Numbered from the stretch's first letter, positions 40,269 to 48,984 are shown. The stretch is DNA of 64,000 nucleotides from Streptomyces echinoruber (GCF_014651135.1 NZ_BMWH01000026.1:46835-110834), one strand, 5' to 3'. Notes: a model not told the origin generated them from the letters alone. Numbers and translations: made by a program.

Positions 40269-41504
40269 TCAGGGCCTGCGGCCGTGGAAGGTGCGGCGCA
40301 GGTCGTCCACCCAGGCGTCGGGGTTCTCCCAGGGGATGAAGTGGCCGCCGCGGTCGTGGGCGTTGACGTTGACGTGGTGGAACCAGTCGCCCTGCGGGCC
40401 GGTCTTGAACGCCTGGACACGCTCGTCGGCGGTGTGGATGCCGGGCGGGTTCTCGTACGTGACGAAGGTGACGCCGACCGGGGCCTGCACGACCGGGGTG
40501 CGGTCGTGGGCGGGGGTCCAGGGGTAGCGGTTGGCGTTGGCGTAGTAACGCATCGACGTGGCGATGGAGTTGTTCACCCAGTAGATCGTGGCGTGGGTGA
40601 GCAGGTCGTCCTTGGTGAAGACGGATTCGAGGTCGCCGCCGTTGTCGCTCCAGGCGTTCCAGCGCTCCAGCAGCCAGGCGAGCAGTCCGGCGGGCGAGTC
40701 GCTCAGCCCGTGGGCCAGCGTGGCGCCGTCGAGCATGTGCACGGCGAGGTGGGACGCCCAGCGGCGGTCCAGCTCGACGATGCGGGCGCGGACGTCGGCG
40801 GGCTGGTCGTCGGTGAGGGGCCGGTTCCGGGCGAAGTCCCAGGCGCGCGGGCCGTTGAAGAAGTCGAGCGGCAGCCCGGAGCCGATGTGGATGCCGTACA
40901 GCTCGTCGGCGTACTTGTGGCCGAGCTGGCTGGAGACGATCCCCCCGATGTCGCAGCCCCCGGCGGCGTACTTCTCGTATCCCAGGGTCTCGGTCATCAG
41001 GGTGTGCCAGAGGTCGGCGACCTTCCAGAAGTTGACGTCCGGAAAGCCGGTGAGCGGGCCGGGGAAACCGAAGCCGGGCAGGGACGGCACGATGACGTCG
41101 AACGCGTCGGCGGGGTCGCCGCCGAACGCGGCCGGGTCGGCGAGCGGGTCGATCACCTTCGACCAGTGCCAGAACGTCCACGGCCAGCCGTGGGTGAGGA
41201 TCAGCGGGATCGGACGGGGGCCGCGGCCGGGCTTGCGCAGGAAGTGCACCGGGACACCGGCGACGCTCACCCGGTAGTGCTCGTAGACGTTGATGGCGGC
41301 CTCGGCCTTGCGCCAGTCGTAGCCGTCCCGCCAGTGGGCGACCAGCTCACGGAGATAGCTGTCGGGGACGCCGTAGGACCAGTCCTCGTTCCCCTCGTCC
41401 AGCGGCGGACGGGTCCGTGCGAGGCGGGCGCGCAGGTCGTCGAGGACCTCGTCGGGCACGTGGATCGGGGTGGGCTGCAGGGGGAAGGCGGGCGGGGTGC
41501 TCAT
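40269..41504 (-). CDS. Epoxide hydrolase (microsomal type, EHN + alpha/beta hydrolase)
   Basis: A 411-residue protein with an N-terminal EHN lid domain (IHVPDEVLDDLRARLARTRP, PDSYLRELVAHWRDGYDWRK) and an alpha/beta-hydrolase core. The oxyanion-hole motif is THGWPWTFWHW, the nucleophile Asp lies in GGCDIGGIVSS, and the catalytic His is in the C-terminal AHDRGGHFIPWE. This fits microsomal-type epoxide hydrolases opening an epoxide to a diol. I start at ATG 41504, with GAGGAG about 9 nt upstream; ATG 41519 is less well placed. It is a single-gene unit. Confidence 0.88.
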   Translation of the reverse strand: MSTPPAFPLQPTPIHVPDEVLDDLRARLARTRPPLDEGNEDWSYGVPDSYLRELVAHWRDGYDWRKAEAAINVYEHYRVSVAGVPVHFLRKPGRGPRPIPLILTHGWPWTFWHWSKVIDPLADPAAFGGDPADAFDVIVPSLPGFGFPGPLTGFPDVNFWKVADLWHTLMTETLGYEKYAAGGCDIGGIVSSQLGHKYADELYGIHIGSGLPLDFFNGPRAWDFARNRPLTDDQPADVRARIVELDRRWASHLAVHMLDGATLAHGLSDSPAGLLAWLLERWNAWSDNGGDLESVFTKDDLLTHATIYWVNNSIATSMRYYANANRYPWTPAHDRTPVVQAPVGVTFVTYENPPGIHTADERVQAFKTGPQGDWFHHVNVNAHDRGGHFIPWENPDAWVDDLRRTFHGRRP

Positions 41505-41890
41505 CGCGTGGCTCCTCAACTGGAGTGCGTCGTCGGCCTGTTGGGCGGCGAGCCGTGACGGTCTTCCGCCGGGATTCTCCGGCCGTCCGGCCCGCCGGCG
41601 GACGATCGAAGGACGACAGGCGCGGCGAGCGCCCGGCGAACCAGGCCACTCCGGCGCGAAGGTACGACGTCGTCGATCCCCTCACATCCGACGCCGATCC
41701 ATGGTCGAAAGCCCCTGGGGTGCGGATCGAACTGTGATCAAGGGGTGGTTCTCGTGAGGTCCTCGAGCCGGATCAGCGAGGCGCGCAGGTGGAGGCCGGC
41801 GAGGTGGCTGTCCAGGGGTCTTGCCGTACCGAGCGGCGATACCTCGCCAGGCCTGGAGAGACTGAGCATGGCTCGATACGAGCCCTGAGA
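41505..41890. other. Gap without gene
   Basis: No frame here has credible protein character on either strand, and no repeat or strong hairpin was seen. It carries the upstream region of the epoxide hydrolase gene on the left. Confidence 0.5.
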
Positions 41891-42178
41891 TCAGCCGAGA
41901 CCACGATGAGCGGCCCACAACGCCCCGGCACGGCTGGCGGCGTCGGAGATCAGGGCCGCCAGTTCGGGTCTGTCGGGGACAGGGAACGAGACGTATGCGC
42001 CCCGACCACCACCGACCGGTCTGCCATAGGCCTTCACGGCGAGGTGACCGTCCGGGAGGAGCCGGACGTTGAGTGTGGTCAGCGTGAAGGCTTCACCGCG
42101 TCGGGTGTCCGTCCAGCGGAGCGCCTGCGGTATCGCGACGTTGATCGCCAGAGCACTTATTTCCGGATCGCTGCTCAT
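41891..42178 (-). CDS. Small hypothetical protein
   Basis: A 95-residue frame with balanced composition (SSDPEISALAINVAIPQALR, LTTLNVRLLPDGHLAVKAYG, then a C-terminal helix-rich RPELAALISDAASRAGALWA). It is more protein-like than neighbouring frames and I accept it as a gene, but I do not recognise the family. It is probably cytoplasmic: there is no signal or membrane segment. It lies next to a MITE-like element. Confidence 0.55.
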   Translation of the reverse strand: MSSDPEISALAINVAIPQALRWTDTRRGEAFTLTTLNVRLLPDGHLAVKAYGRPVGGGRGAYVSFPVPDRPELAALISDAASRAGALWAAHRGLG

Positions 42179-42260
42179 GGACGGATGATCTCACGCGAGT
42201 CGCCACGGGCGGCCGCCACCGCTTGCGCGGCAGGCAGTTCGATCACGACTCGGCACGCGC

Positions 42261-42480
42261 CTAGGGCCTGTCGTTTGGATCACGCCGCAGACGCGGGGTC
42301 TGGCACGCACTCCCCCAAGCTCTTCGAGCAGGGGGCACCCCCAGCGGCGTTGTCGTCGGTTGCCGACGCTCCGCGTCGACGCCCTCCTCCGCCTTGCAGC
42401 TGCACGCACCAGACCCCGCTCACCGGTACGGATCAGGCGCCGTCGGCATCCTGCGACCTGATCCAAACGACAGACCCTAG
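42261..42480. mobile_element. 220-bp MITE-like element with 23-bp terminal inverted repeats
   Basis: The left end CTAGGGCCTGTCGTTTGGAT (continuing CA) and the right end, read backwards as CTAGGGTCTGTCGTTTGGAT (continuing CA), match except for one base. CTAG at each end may be the target duplication, as for IS5-group elements with YTAR targets. There is no transposase. Inside is a CCCCC/GGGGG hairpin (about 42311-42335) of a type often repeated in Streptomyces genomes. The right end touches the permease gene and supplies or preserves its TAG stop. Confidence 0.75.
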
Positions 42481-43292
42481 ACCCGGCTCGTCGCCGCGGT
42501 GTCCGACGACAGCCGCTGGGCGGCGTACACGGGGATCACGGACAGCGCGACCAGGACCACCGCGACGACGCTGACGACCGGGGCCTGCCGGGGGCGGGTC
42601 ATGTTCTCGAAGATCCACAGGGGGAGGGTCTGGACGCCGGGGCCGGCGGTGAAGGTGGTCACCACGATCTCGTCGAAGGAGAGCGCGAAGGCGAGCAGCC
42701 CGCCGGCCAGCAGCGCCGGGCGCACCAGCGGGAAGGTGACGTCGGCGAAGGCGCGCAGGCTGTGCGCGCCCAGGTCCATGGCGGCCTCCTCGTAGGAGCC
42801 GGGGGTGCGGCGCAGCCGGGCGACGACGTTGTTGTAGACGATCACGACGCAGAAGGTGGCGTGCCCGACGACCACGGTGAACAGGCCGAGCCCGACGCCC
42901 AGCGGCCGAAGGACCGTGCCGAAGGCGGAGTTGAGGGCGATGCCGGTGACGATGCCGGGCAGCGCGATGGGCAGCACGAGGACGAAGGAGACGGTCTCGC
43001 GGCCGAAGAACCGGTGCCGGGCCACCGCGAACGCGGCGAGCGTGCCCAGGACGAGCGCGATCGCGGTGGCGCCGAGGCCCGCCTTGAGAGAGACCCACAG
43101 GGCGCTGCGGGCACCGGAGTTGTCCCAGGCCGTCGCCCACCAGTGCAGGGTCAGCCCGGGCGGCGGCCAGCTCGCGCTGCGGTCGGGGTTGAGGGAGTTG
43201 ACGACGACCAGCAGGAGCGGGGCGTAGATCACCGCGAAGCCGAGTCCGGCGGCGAGGCGCAGCGCGATCCGGGCGGGACGGGAGAGGTGCAC
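42477..43292 (-). CDS. Spermidine/putrescine-type ABC permease (PotC-like)
   Basis: A 271-residue permease with six helices and the EAA-type loop SYEEAAMDLGAHSLRAFADVTFPLVRP of the PotC branch. Its TAG stop (42477-42479) lies exactly in the terminal CTAG of the MITE-like element. The C-terminus may therefore have been shortened by the insertion, although the length is normal for PotC. It is the last gene of the Pot operon (ATPase, binding protein, PotB-like, PotC-like). A 73-bp spacer before it holds GGGACTTCAGAG microrepeats. Confidence 0.88.
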   Translation of the reverse strand: MHLSRPARIALRLAAGLGFAVIYAPLLLVVVNSLNPDRSASWPPPGLTLHWWATAWDNSGARSALWVSLKAGLGATAIALVLGTLAAFAVARHRFFGRETVSFVLVLPIALPGIVTGIALNSAFGTVLRPLGVGLGLFTVVVGHATFCVVIVYNNVVARLRRTPGSYEEAAMDLGAHSLRAFADVTFPLVRPALLAGGLLAFALSFDEIVVTTFTAGPGVQTLPLWIFENMTRPRQAPVVSVVAVVLVALSVIPVYAAQRLSSDTAATSRV

Positions 43293-43319
43293 GGCAGGTC
43301 CTCCAGCGGGCCGCTTGCG

Positions 43320-43370
43320 GTCGGGGGCTTCAGGGACTTCAGAGAATCCAGGGACTTCAGAGGTTTCAGA
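43320..43370 (-). repeat. GGGACTTCAGAG microrepeats between PotB- and PotC-like genes
   Basis: Short direct repeats of the form CTTCAGGGACTTCAGAGAAT and variants run through the spacer and touch the stop codon of the PotB-like gene. Similar CCTGAAAGC-type repeats occur at 10420-10480. Confidence 0.6.
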
Positions 43371-44265
43371 GGCTGCTGAGCGCGCCGGTGCGGCGTACCG
43401 CCAGCAGGTACAGCACGATCACGACGACCGGGACGGTGCCCAGGGCGGCGGCCAGGGGCAGGTCGAGGTCGATGTTGGCGTAGACGAGGTTGCCGATGAG
43501 CTGGGTCCTGCCGCCGACGATCTGCACGGTGATGTAGTCGCCGAGGCTGAGCGAGAAGGTGAACACCGATCCGGCCGCCACCGACGGCAGCACCGTCGGC
43601 AGCACCACCGACCGCACCGTGCGCCAGGTCCGCGCCCCCAGGTCCGCCGACGCCTCCAGCAGGCCGGCGGGCAGCTGGGCCAGGGCGGTGTGCACCGGCA
43701 GGATCATGTACGGCAGCCACAGGTACGTCAGGGTCAGCACGGTCGCCGGGAGGCCGTAGCCCGGTCCGGCCAGGCCGAACGGCCGCAGCAGCCAGTCGGC
43801 GGGTCCGCCCTCGGAGAGGATCAGCCGCCAGGCGTAGACCTTGACCAGGTAGCTGGCCCACAGCGGCATGAGGACGGCGCCCACCAGCAGCGGGCGCCAC
43901 CGGGGGCGGGCGACGCGGGCGGTGTAGAAGGCGACCGGGAAGGCGAGCACGGCGCACAGGGCGGTGACCGCGAGGGCGACGCCGATGCTGCGCAGCACCA
44001 CCTGCCGGTAGACGGGGGTGGTCAGCAGCGCGTGGAAGTTGTCGGTCGACCAGACCTTGACGACCTGCGAGGTGAAGGAGTCCGTGGTCCAGAACGCGGA
44101 GACGAACAGCACGCCGAGCGAGCCGAGGTAGAGCACGGCCAGCCACAGCAGCGGCGCGGTCAGCAGCAGGGTGAGCCTCAGGCGCGGGTGGCGGTGCAGC
44201 GCCCCGGCCAGCCGCCGGGCGGCGGTGTCCGGGGCGCCGGCGGCACCGGATGCGGTCGCGGTCAC
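43366..44265 (-). CDS. Spermidine/putrescine-type ABC permease (PotB-like)
   Basis: A 299-residue permease: an Ala-rich N-terminus of about 30 residues, then six helices, with the family loop GLLEASADLGARTWRTVRSVVLPTVLP. It matches the PotB/PotH branch. It starts 3 bp after the binding-protein stop, so translation is coupled. Together with 42477 it forms the membrane channel of the polyamine-type importer. Confidence 0.88.
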   Translation of the reverse strand: MTATASGAAGAPDTAARRLAGALHRHPRLRLTLLLTAPLLWLAVLYLGSLGVLFVSAFWTTDSFTSQVVKVWSTDNFHALLTTPVYRQVVLRSIGVALAVTALCAVLAFPVAFYTARVARPRWRPLLVGAVLMPLWASYLVKVYAWRLILSEGGPADWLLRPFGLAGPGYGLPATVLTLTYLWLPYMILPVHTALAQLPAGLLEASADLGARTWRTVRSVVLPTVLPSVAAGSVFTFSLSLGDYITVQIVGGRTQLIGNLVYANIDLDLPLAAALGTVPVVVIVLYLLAVRRTGALSSL

Positions 44266-44268
44266 GGC

Positions 44269-45465
44269 TCAGCCCTTGATCTCGGTCCAGGCCCGCACCC
44301 ACTGGGCGTAGGGCACGCACGTGACGTCGGTGCGGCCGTCCAGGCACTGCTCGATGGGCGTGTTCCAGAAGGCGATCCGCTTCCAGTAGGCCTTGTCGGC
44401 GGCGTGGTAGGTGGTGCAGAAGTTCTTGTCGGCGGTCTCGGCGCAGGCCTTGGCGTTGGCGGGTGCTTCACCGAAGTACTCGGCGACCTGGGCGTTGACC
44501 TTCGGGGAGACGATCCAGTCGAGCCACTTGTAGGCGCAGTTGGGGTGCTTGGCCTTCGCGGAGACCATCCAGGTGTCGGACCAGCCGGTGGAGCCCTCCT
44601 TGGGCAGGACGGCCTTCACCTTGGCGCCCTCGTCGGCGGCGAGGTTGGCGATGACCTGCCAGGTGGTGCCGACGACGGAGTCGCCGCTCTTGAAGGCGGA
44701 GACCTCCTTGAGGTAGTCGCTCCAGTACTCGCCGATGTTCGCGTTCTGCTTCTTCAGCAGGTCCACGGCGGCGTCGAACTGCTTGCGGTCCAGCGCGTAC
44801 GGGTCCTTGATCTTCAACTCGGGCCGGGTGGCCTTGAGGTAGAGCGCCGCGTCGGCGATGTAGATCGGCGAGTCGTAGGCGGTGACGTGGCCCTTGTACT
44901 TGGCGGCGTCGTCGAAGACGGCGGACCAGGAGGTGGGCGCGGGCTTCACCTTCCGGGTGTTGTACATCAGCAGGTTGGCGCCGCGGCCGTGCGGGATGCC
45001 GTACGCCTTGCCCTTGACGGAGTTCCACGGCTGCATCTTCAGGTCGGGGAAGACGTCCCGGTAGTTCGGCACCAGCTTGGTGTTGACGGGTGCGGCGTCG
45101 CCGGAGGCGATGAGGCGCAGGGAGGCGTCGCCGGAGGCGGAGACGGCGTCGTAGTCGCCGGTCTTCATCAGCTTGACCATCTCGTCGGAGCTGGCCGCGA
45201 CCTTCGCGTGGACCTGGCAGCCGGTCCGCTTCTCGAAGTCGGTGACCCAGTCCACCTTGGGGTCGTCGGAGCCGTCCTCGACGTACCCGGCCCAGGCGAC
45301 CAGGTTGACCTGTCCCTCGGTGCGGCCGAGCTTCGCCGGTGCCTTCAGATCGGGCGGGTTGAGGCCGGTGGCCGAACCGCCGCCGCCGGAGCCGGAGTTG
45401 TCGCAGGCGGTGGCGGTCAGCAGCAGGGCGGCGGCCACGGCGGGGAGGATGCGGGTCAGGCGCAA
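44269..45465 (-). CDS. Spermidine/putrescine-type binding lipoprotein (PotD-like)
   Basis: A 398-residue lipoprotein with lipobox TATAC (Cys21) followed by a Gly/Ser linker. The body shows the PotD pattern: VNLVAWAGYVEDG, VTDFEKRTGCQVHAKVAASS, YDAVSASGDASLRLIASGD, IPHGRGANLLMYNTRKVKP. Extra cysteines in the C-terminal region (CAETADKNFC, QCLDGRTDVTC) could make disulfides outside the cell. The ligand is likely a polyamine or related amine; the exact ligand cannot be told. It is encoded between the ATPase and permease genes. Confidence 0.88.
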   Translation of the reverse strand: MRLTRILPAVAAALLLTATACDNSGSGGGGSATGLNPPDLKAPAKLGRTEGQVNLVAWAGYVEDGSDDPKVDWVTDFEKRTGCQVHAKVAASSDEMVKLMKTGDYDAVSASGDASLRLIASGDAAPVNTKLVPNYRDVFPDLKMQPWNSVKGKAYGIPHGRGANLLMYNTRKVKPAPTSWSAVFDDAAKYKGHVTAYDSPIYIADAALYLKATRPELKIKDPYALDRKQFDAAVDLLKKQNANIGEYWSDYLKEVSAFKSGDSVVGTTWQVIANLAADEGAKVKAVLPKEGSTGWSDTWMVSAKAKHPNCAYKWLDWIVSPKVNAQVAEYFGEAPANAKACAETADKNFCTTYHAADKAYWKRIAFWNTPIEQCLDGRTDVTCVPYAQWVRAWTEIKG

Positions 45466-45520
45466 GGCGTTCTCCCTACGGAAGTACGGAAAAAGAGGCG
45501 GCCGGAAAGCCGGCGGCGGG

Positions 45521-46558
45521 TCAGTCGGAGTCGGGTACGCGGACGGCGTGCCGGCGGTGCCACTGGAGGCGGACCCGGGTGCCGCGGTAGGCGGCGACGT
45601 CCTCGGCGGAGGTCTCCAGGTTCTGCTGCAGTGCGGTGAGGCGGCCGCCGGCGTCGAGGTCGACCAGGAGGCGGGTGGTGTCGCCGAGGTAGACGACCTC
45701 GGCGACGGTGCCGACGGCGCAGACGTGCCCGGGGTCGTCGGCGTCGGCGGATTCCTTCAGGACGCGGATTTTCTCCGGCCGGACGCTGTAGGTCCCCTCC
45801 TCCCCCAGGACGCGCCGCGCCGCCTCGCCCCGCAGCAGGTTCGAGGTGCCGACGAAGGAGGCGACGAACGGGGTGGCGGGGCGTTCGTAGATCTCGGCGG
45901 GGGTGCCGACCTGCTCGATGCGGCCCTGCCGGAAGACCGCGATGCGGTCGCTCATGGTCAGGGCCTCCTCCTGGTCGTGGGTGACGAAGACGAACGTGAT
46001 GCCCACCTCCCGCTGCAGCGCCTTGAGTTCGACCTGCATCTGCTCGCGCAGTTTCAGGTCGAGGGCGCCGAGCGGCTCGTCGAGGAGCAGCAGGCGGGGG
46101 CGGCCGACGAGGGCGCGGGCGAGTGCGACGCGCTGGCGCTGCCCGCCGGAGAGCTGGGCGGGGCGGCGCCGGCCGAAGCCGTCCAGCCGCACCTCGGCGA
46201 GCGCCTCGCGGGCCCGCGCCAGCCGCTCGGCCCTCGGCACCCGGCGGATCTTCAGCGGGTAGGCGACGTTCTGTTCGACCGTCATGTGCGGGAAGAGCGC
46301 GTAGTCCTGGAAGACGGTGTGCACGTCGCGCTCGAAGGGGGCGAGGCGGGTGACGTCCCGGCCGGCGAGTTCGATGCGGCCGGCGGTGGGCGTCTCGAAG
46401 CCGGCGATCAGGCGCAGCACCGTCGTCTTGCCGGAGCCGGAAGGGCCGAGCATCGAGAAGAACTCGCCGTCGCGGATGTCCAGATCGACTCCGTCCACGG
46501 CGGTCGTCTCCCCGAACGACTTCCGCAGGCCCCGCAGCCGGACCGCGCTCGACTCCAT
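45521..46558 (-). CDS. Spermidine/putrescine-type ABC ATPase (PotA-like)
   Basis: A 345-residue ATPase. Walker A GPSGSGKTT (about residue 40), Q-loop VFQDYALFPHMTVEQNV, signature LSGGQRQR, Walker B LLLLDEP and VTHDQEEA are all present, followed by the C-terminal TOBE regulatory domain (VYLGDTTRLLVDL). It is the first gene of the minus-strand Pot operon. Its promoter region is shared with the divergent GntR gene at 46680, which probably controls it. Confidence 0.9.
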   Translation of the reverse strand: MESSAVRLRGLRKSFGETTAVDGVDLDIRDGEFFSMLGPSGSGKTTVLRLIAGFETPTAGRIELAGRDVTRLAPFERDVHTVFQDYALFPHMTVEQNVAYPLKIRRVPRAERLARAREALAEVRLDGFGRRRPAQLSGGQRQRVALARALVGRPRLLLLDEPLGALDLKLREQMQVELKALQREVGITFVFVTHDQEEALTMSDRIAVFRQGRIEQVGTPAEIYERPATPFVASFVGTSNLLRGEAARRVLGEEGTYSVRPEKIRVLKESADADDPGHVCAVGTVAEVVYLGDTTRLLVDLDAGGRLTALQQNLETSAEDVAAYRGTRVRLQWHRRHAVRVPDSD

Positions 46559-46609
46559 GGACGGGAACCTCTCTGGTGCGCCGGTGCGTTGACCTTCGGA
46601 CGGAAAACA

Positions 46610-46658
46610 TATGAAGTCATAGTTCAGCGCTCAAGACCGCCTCGGGGTAAAGCTTGAG
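46610..46658. promoter_or_regulatory. Divergent control region with two inverted repeats
   Basis: TATGA-AG-TCATA (46610-46621) has perfect 5-bp arms in an AT-rich patch. CTCAAG (46630-46635) and CTTGAG (46653-46658) form a second pair. They lie between the divergent PotA-like and GntR genes and are candidate GntR operators. Confidence 0.45.
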
Positions 46659-46679
46659 TCAACGCGCAAGGTGGTGGCC

Positions 46680-47420
46680 GTGAAGCAGCAGCACACCGCA
46701 GGCGGCGCCCGCAGGGGCCTCTTCGCGCCGGTGGACAGCCGGGCGCGGGTGGACGCGGTCGTCCGCAGGATCGGCGACGCCATAGAGCTGGGGCTGCTCG
46801 CCGACGGGGAGCAACTGCCCGGCGAGAGCGACCTGGCCGGGCAGCTCGGGGTGTCCACGGTGACGCTGCGGGAGGCGCTGATGGCGTTGCGCCAGCGGGG
46901 CCTGGTCACCACCCGGCGGGGCCGCGGCGGCGGCAGCTTCGTCTCCCTGCCCGACGCCCCCGGCGCGGACCGCCTGCGGGAGAGGCTGCGCGGCTGGAGC
47001 AGCGAGGAGCTGCGCGACCTCGGCGACCACTGGGCCGCCCTGTCGGGTGCGGCCGCCCGCCTCGCCGCGCAGCGCACCGGACCCGGCGACCTCGACCAAC
47101 TCCGGCGCACAGTGGAGGAGTTCGCGCACACCGGGGACGTTCCGGCCCGTGCCCGGCTGTACGGGCGCTTCCACGTGGAACTGGCGGCGGCCGCGCAGTC
47201 GGCACGGCTCACCCGGGAGCAGGTGGCGCTGCAGACGGACGTCGGGGCGCTGCTGTGCCTGGTGCTCGGCGACGACGCGTGTCGTGAAGAAGTCGCGGAG
47301 CGCCAGTGCGCGGTGCTCGCCGCCGTGCAGGATGGGGACGAGGACTCGGCCCGCTCGCTGGCCGAGCGGTGCGTCCAGCGGTCGGCGGCGCGGCTGATCG
47401 CGCTGCGCCTGGAGCTGTAG
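46680..47420 (+). CDS. GntR/FadR-type (FCD) transcriptional regulator
   Basis: A 246-residue regulator. The winged helix lies at residues about 20-85 (AIELGLLADGEQLPGESDLA, VSTVTLREALMALRQRGLV, TTRRGRGGGSFV); an all-helical FCD domain follows (ARARLYGRFHVELAAAAQSA). Start is GTG 46680, with AAGG 8 nt upstream; GTG 46671 and 46674 are alternatives. It is divergent from the polyamine-type importer and followed closely by the Cache-like gene. I infer control of the importer in response to an amine or its catabolite. Confidence 0.85.
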   Translation: MKQQHTAGGARRGLFAPVDSRARVDAVVRRIGDAIELGLLADGEQLPGESDLAGQLGVSTVTLREALMALRQRGLVTTRRGRGGGSFVSLPDAPGADRLRERLRGWSSEELRDLGDHWAALSGAAARLAAQRTGPGDLDQLRRTVEEFAHTGDVPARARLYGRFHVELAAAAQSARLTREQVALQTDVGALLCLVLGDDACREEVAERQCAVLAAVQDGDEDSARSLAERCVQRSAARLIALRLEL

Positions 47421-47458
47421 GACGCGCCGGAGAGGTCCACGTCCGCTGGAGGGCGCCC

Positions 47459-48241
47459 ATGAACAGCAGCCCCGGGCTCGCCACGGTGGCGGCCGCGCCG
47501 GTCGGCACGGCCGCCGAGCAGGAGGTCGTGGCGGAGGTGGACCGCGTGCTGGAGGCGGTGTTCGACACCGTGGCCGACATCCGCGCGGACACCGCCGCCG
47601 TGCTGGAGCGGGCGGCCGCGCAGCGGCGCCGCCCGGTGACCGCGGACCTCGCCGCGCTGCGCCCGGGGCTGCATCTGCGCCTGCGCACCTGTGCGTTGGC
47701 CTCGGGTGTCGGGTTCATCGCCGCGCCGGGCCTGCTCGCCGACGTACCGGCGTGGCTGGAGTGGTGGCAGACGACGGCCGAGGGCGGCGTACGGCCGCTG
47801 CTGCCCGACCTGGACCCGCGGCGGTCGGCGTACTCGGACTACACGCACTGGGACTGGTTCGCGCTGCCCCGTGACACCGGGCGCCGCGCCGTGACCGGCC
47901 CGTACGTCGACTACCTGTGCTCCGACGAGTACGGCCTCACGCTGTCCGTGCCGGTCGAGGCAGGCGGCCGGTTCGCGGGCGTGGCCGCGGCCGACGTCTA
48001 CCTGCGCCACTTCGAGGCGGCCGTCCTGCCGTTGCTGCGCCGCCTGCCGGGCCCGGCCCACCTGGTCAACGCCCGCGGTCGGGTGGCGGCCTCCACCGAT
48101 CCGGCGCGGCTGACCGGCTCGCTCACCCGGGGCCCGGACTTCGCCGCCGTTCTGGCCCGCGAGGACGTGGCGGTCTTTGCGGAGCTGCGGCTGGTGCCGT
48201 GCCGGGCCGTGCCGCTGGTGCTGGTGGTGTCCCGGCCGTGA
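47459..48241 (+). CDS. Cache-domain-like sensor protein
   Basis: A 260-residue protein with an N-terminal helix (EQEVVAEVDRVLEAVFDTVA) and a C-terminal Cache/PAS-like sensor fold. Supporting motifs are GVGFIAAPGLLADVPAWLEW, YTHWDWFALPRDTGRRAVTG (the WF..P motif), PYVDYLCSDEYGLTLSVPV and FAGVAAADVYLRHFEAAVLP. No transmembrane helix or signal peptide is visible, so unlike most Cache domains it appears cytoplasmic. GGAGGG precedes ATG 47459, 38 bp after the GntR gene. Coupled to the importer locus, it may sense its substrate; Cache domains often bind amines and amino acids. Confidence 0.78.
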   Translation: MNSSPGLATVAAAPVGTAAEQEVVAEVDRVLEAVFDTVADIRADTAAVLERAAAQRRRPVTADLAALRPGLHLRLRTCALASGVGFIAAPGLLADVPAWLEWWQTTAEGGVRPLLPDLDPRRSAYSDYTHWDWFALPRDTGRRAVTGPYVDYLCSDEYGLTLSVPVEAGGRFAGVAAADVYLRHFEAAVLPLLRRLPGPAHLVNARGRVAASTDPARLTGSLTRGPDFAAVLAREDVAVFAELRLVPCRAVPLVLVVSRP

Positions 48242-48279
48242 CGGCCGGCGGGCCCCGCGGGCGGGGCGGCCGGGCAGGG

Positions 48280-48318
48280 CCCGGCGCCGTCGGCGACCTG
48301 AACGCCGACGGTGCCGGG
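48280..48318. terminator. Hairpin between convergent genes
   Basis: CCCGGCGCCGTCGGCG (48280-48295) and CGCCGACGGTGCCGGG (48303-48318) form a 16-bp stem with one G-T pair and a 7-nt loop. It lies between the Cache-like gene and the convergent MmyB-like gene, ending right at the latter's stop. Confidence 0.7.
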
Positions 48319-48984
48319 TCAGGGCCGCGGGTCGGGCACCACGGTGAGGTGCCCGGCGGTGCGGCGGGCGCCCCGCGGGCCCCGGGGCGCGGTGCCCGGC
48401 CGGCGCGGCTCGCGCGGCACCAGCGTCAGCCGGGTGCAGTCCAGCTCCTGCAGGGCCCTGGGGGCTTCGACGACGATGCGGCACTCGGTCGCGCCGCGGC
48501 GCGGATCGGGGTGCAGCAGCGGGCGTACGGCGCCGTCGTGCTCGACGGCCTCCGCGCCGACCGCGCGCAGCCAGTGCGGCAGGCCCTGCCGGAACGCGGC
48601 CTCCATCAGCGGGTCCTGGGCGATCTCCCGGCGGATCGCCTGCAGCACCGGGTCGTGGCCGTGCCGCTCCAGGGCCGCGGCGAACTGCGCCAGCATCGGC
48701 AGGCACCAGCTCGCCTCGCGGTCGCCGAGGACCGCGTCGGCGTCCGGGTGGAAGAGCACGAAGCGCAGGAAGTTGTCGCCCGGCATGGCGGTCGGGTGCG
48801 GGCCGACGGCGCGGAACAGCGCCTCGAACGCGCTGTTGGCCACCACCACGTCCCAGCGGTGGTCGACGACGAAGGAGGGGAGGGAGACGGCCTCCACCAG
48901 CGCGGCGTAGTCCTGCAGGTACGCCTGCGCCTCGAGACGCACGGGCCGCGGCGCCGGCCGCTGCCCTCCTGCCTGAAATGCCAT
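48319..48984 (-). CDS. MmyB-like ligand-binding domain protein without HTH
   Basis: A 221-residue protein that matches the PAS-like C-terminal half of MmyB-type XRE regulators: EAVSLPSFVVDHRWDVVVAN, SAFEALFRAVGP, NFLRFVLFHPDA and RALQELDCTRLTLVPREP. In that family an N-terminal XRE helix-turn-helix precedes this domain; it is missing here. Start is ATG 48984 (AAGAGGGG about 10 nt upstream); the GTG at 49020 would add 12 residues and still no HTH. An XRE-type HTH protein is encoded divergently at 49186, so the two could work as a split regulator. Confidence 0.7.
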   Translation of the reverse strand: MAFQAGGQRPAPRPVRLEAQAYLQDYAALVEAVSLPSFVVDHRWDVVVANSAFEALFRAVGPHPTAMPGDNFLRFVLFHPDADAVLGDREASWCLPMLAQFAAALERHGHDPVLQAIRREIAQDPLMEAAFRQGLPHWLRAVGAEAVEHDGAVRPLLHPDPRRGATECRIVVEAPRALQELDCTRLTLVPREPRRPGTAPRGPRGARRTAGHLTVVPDPRP

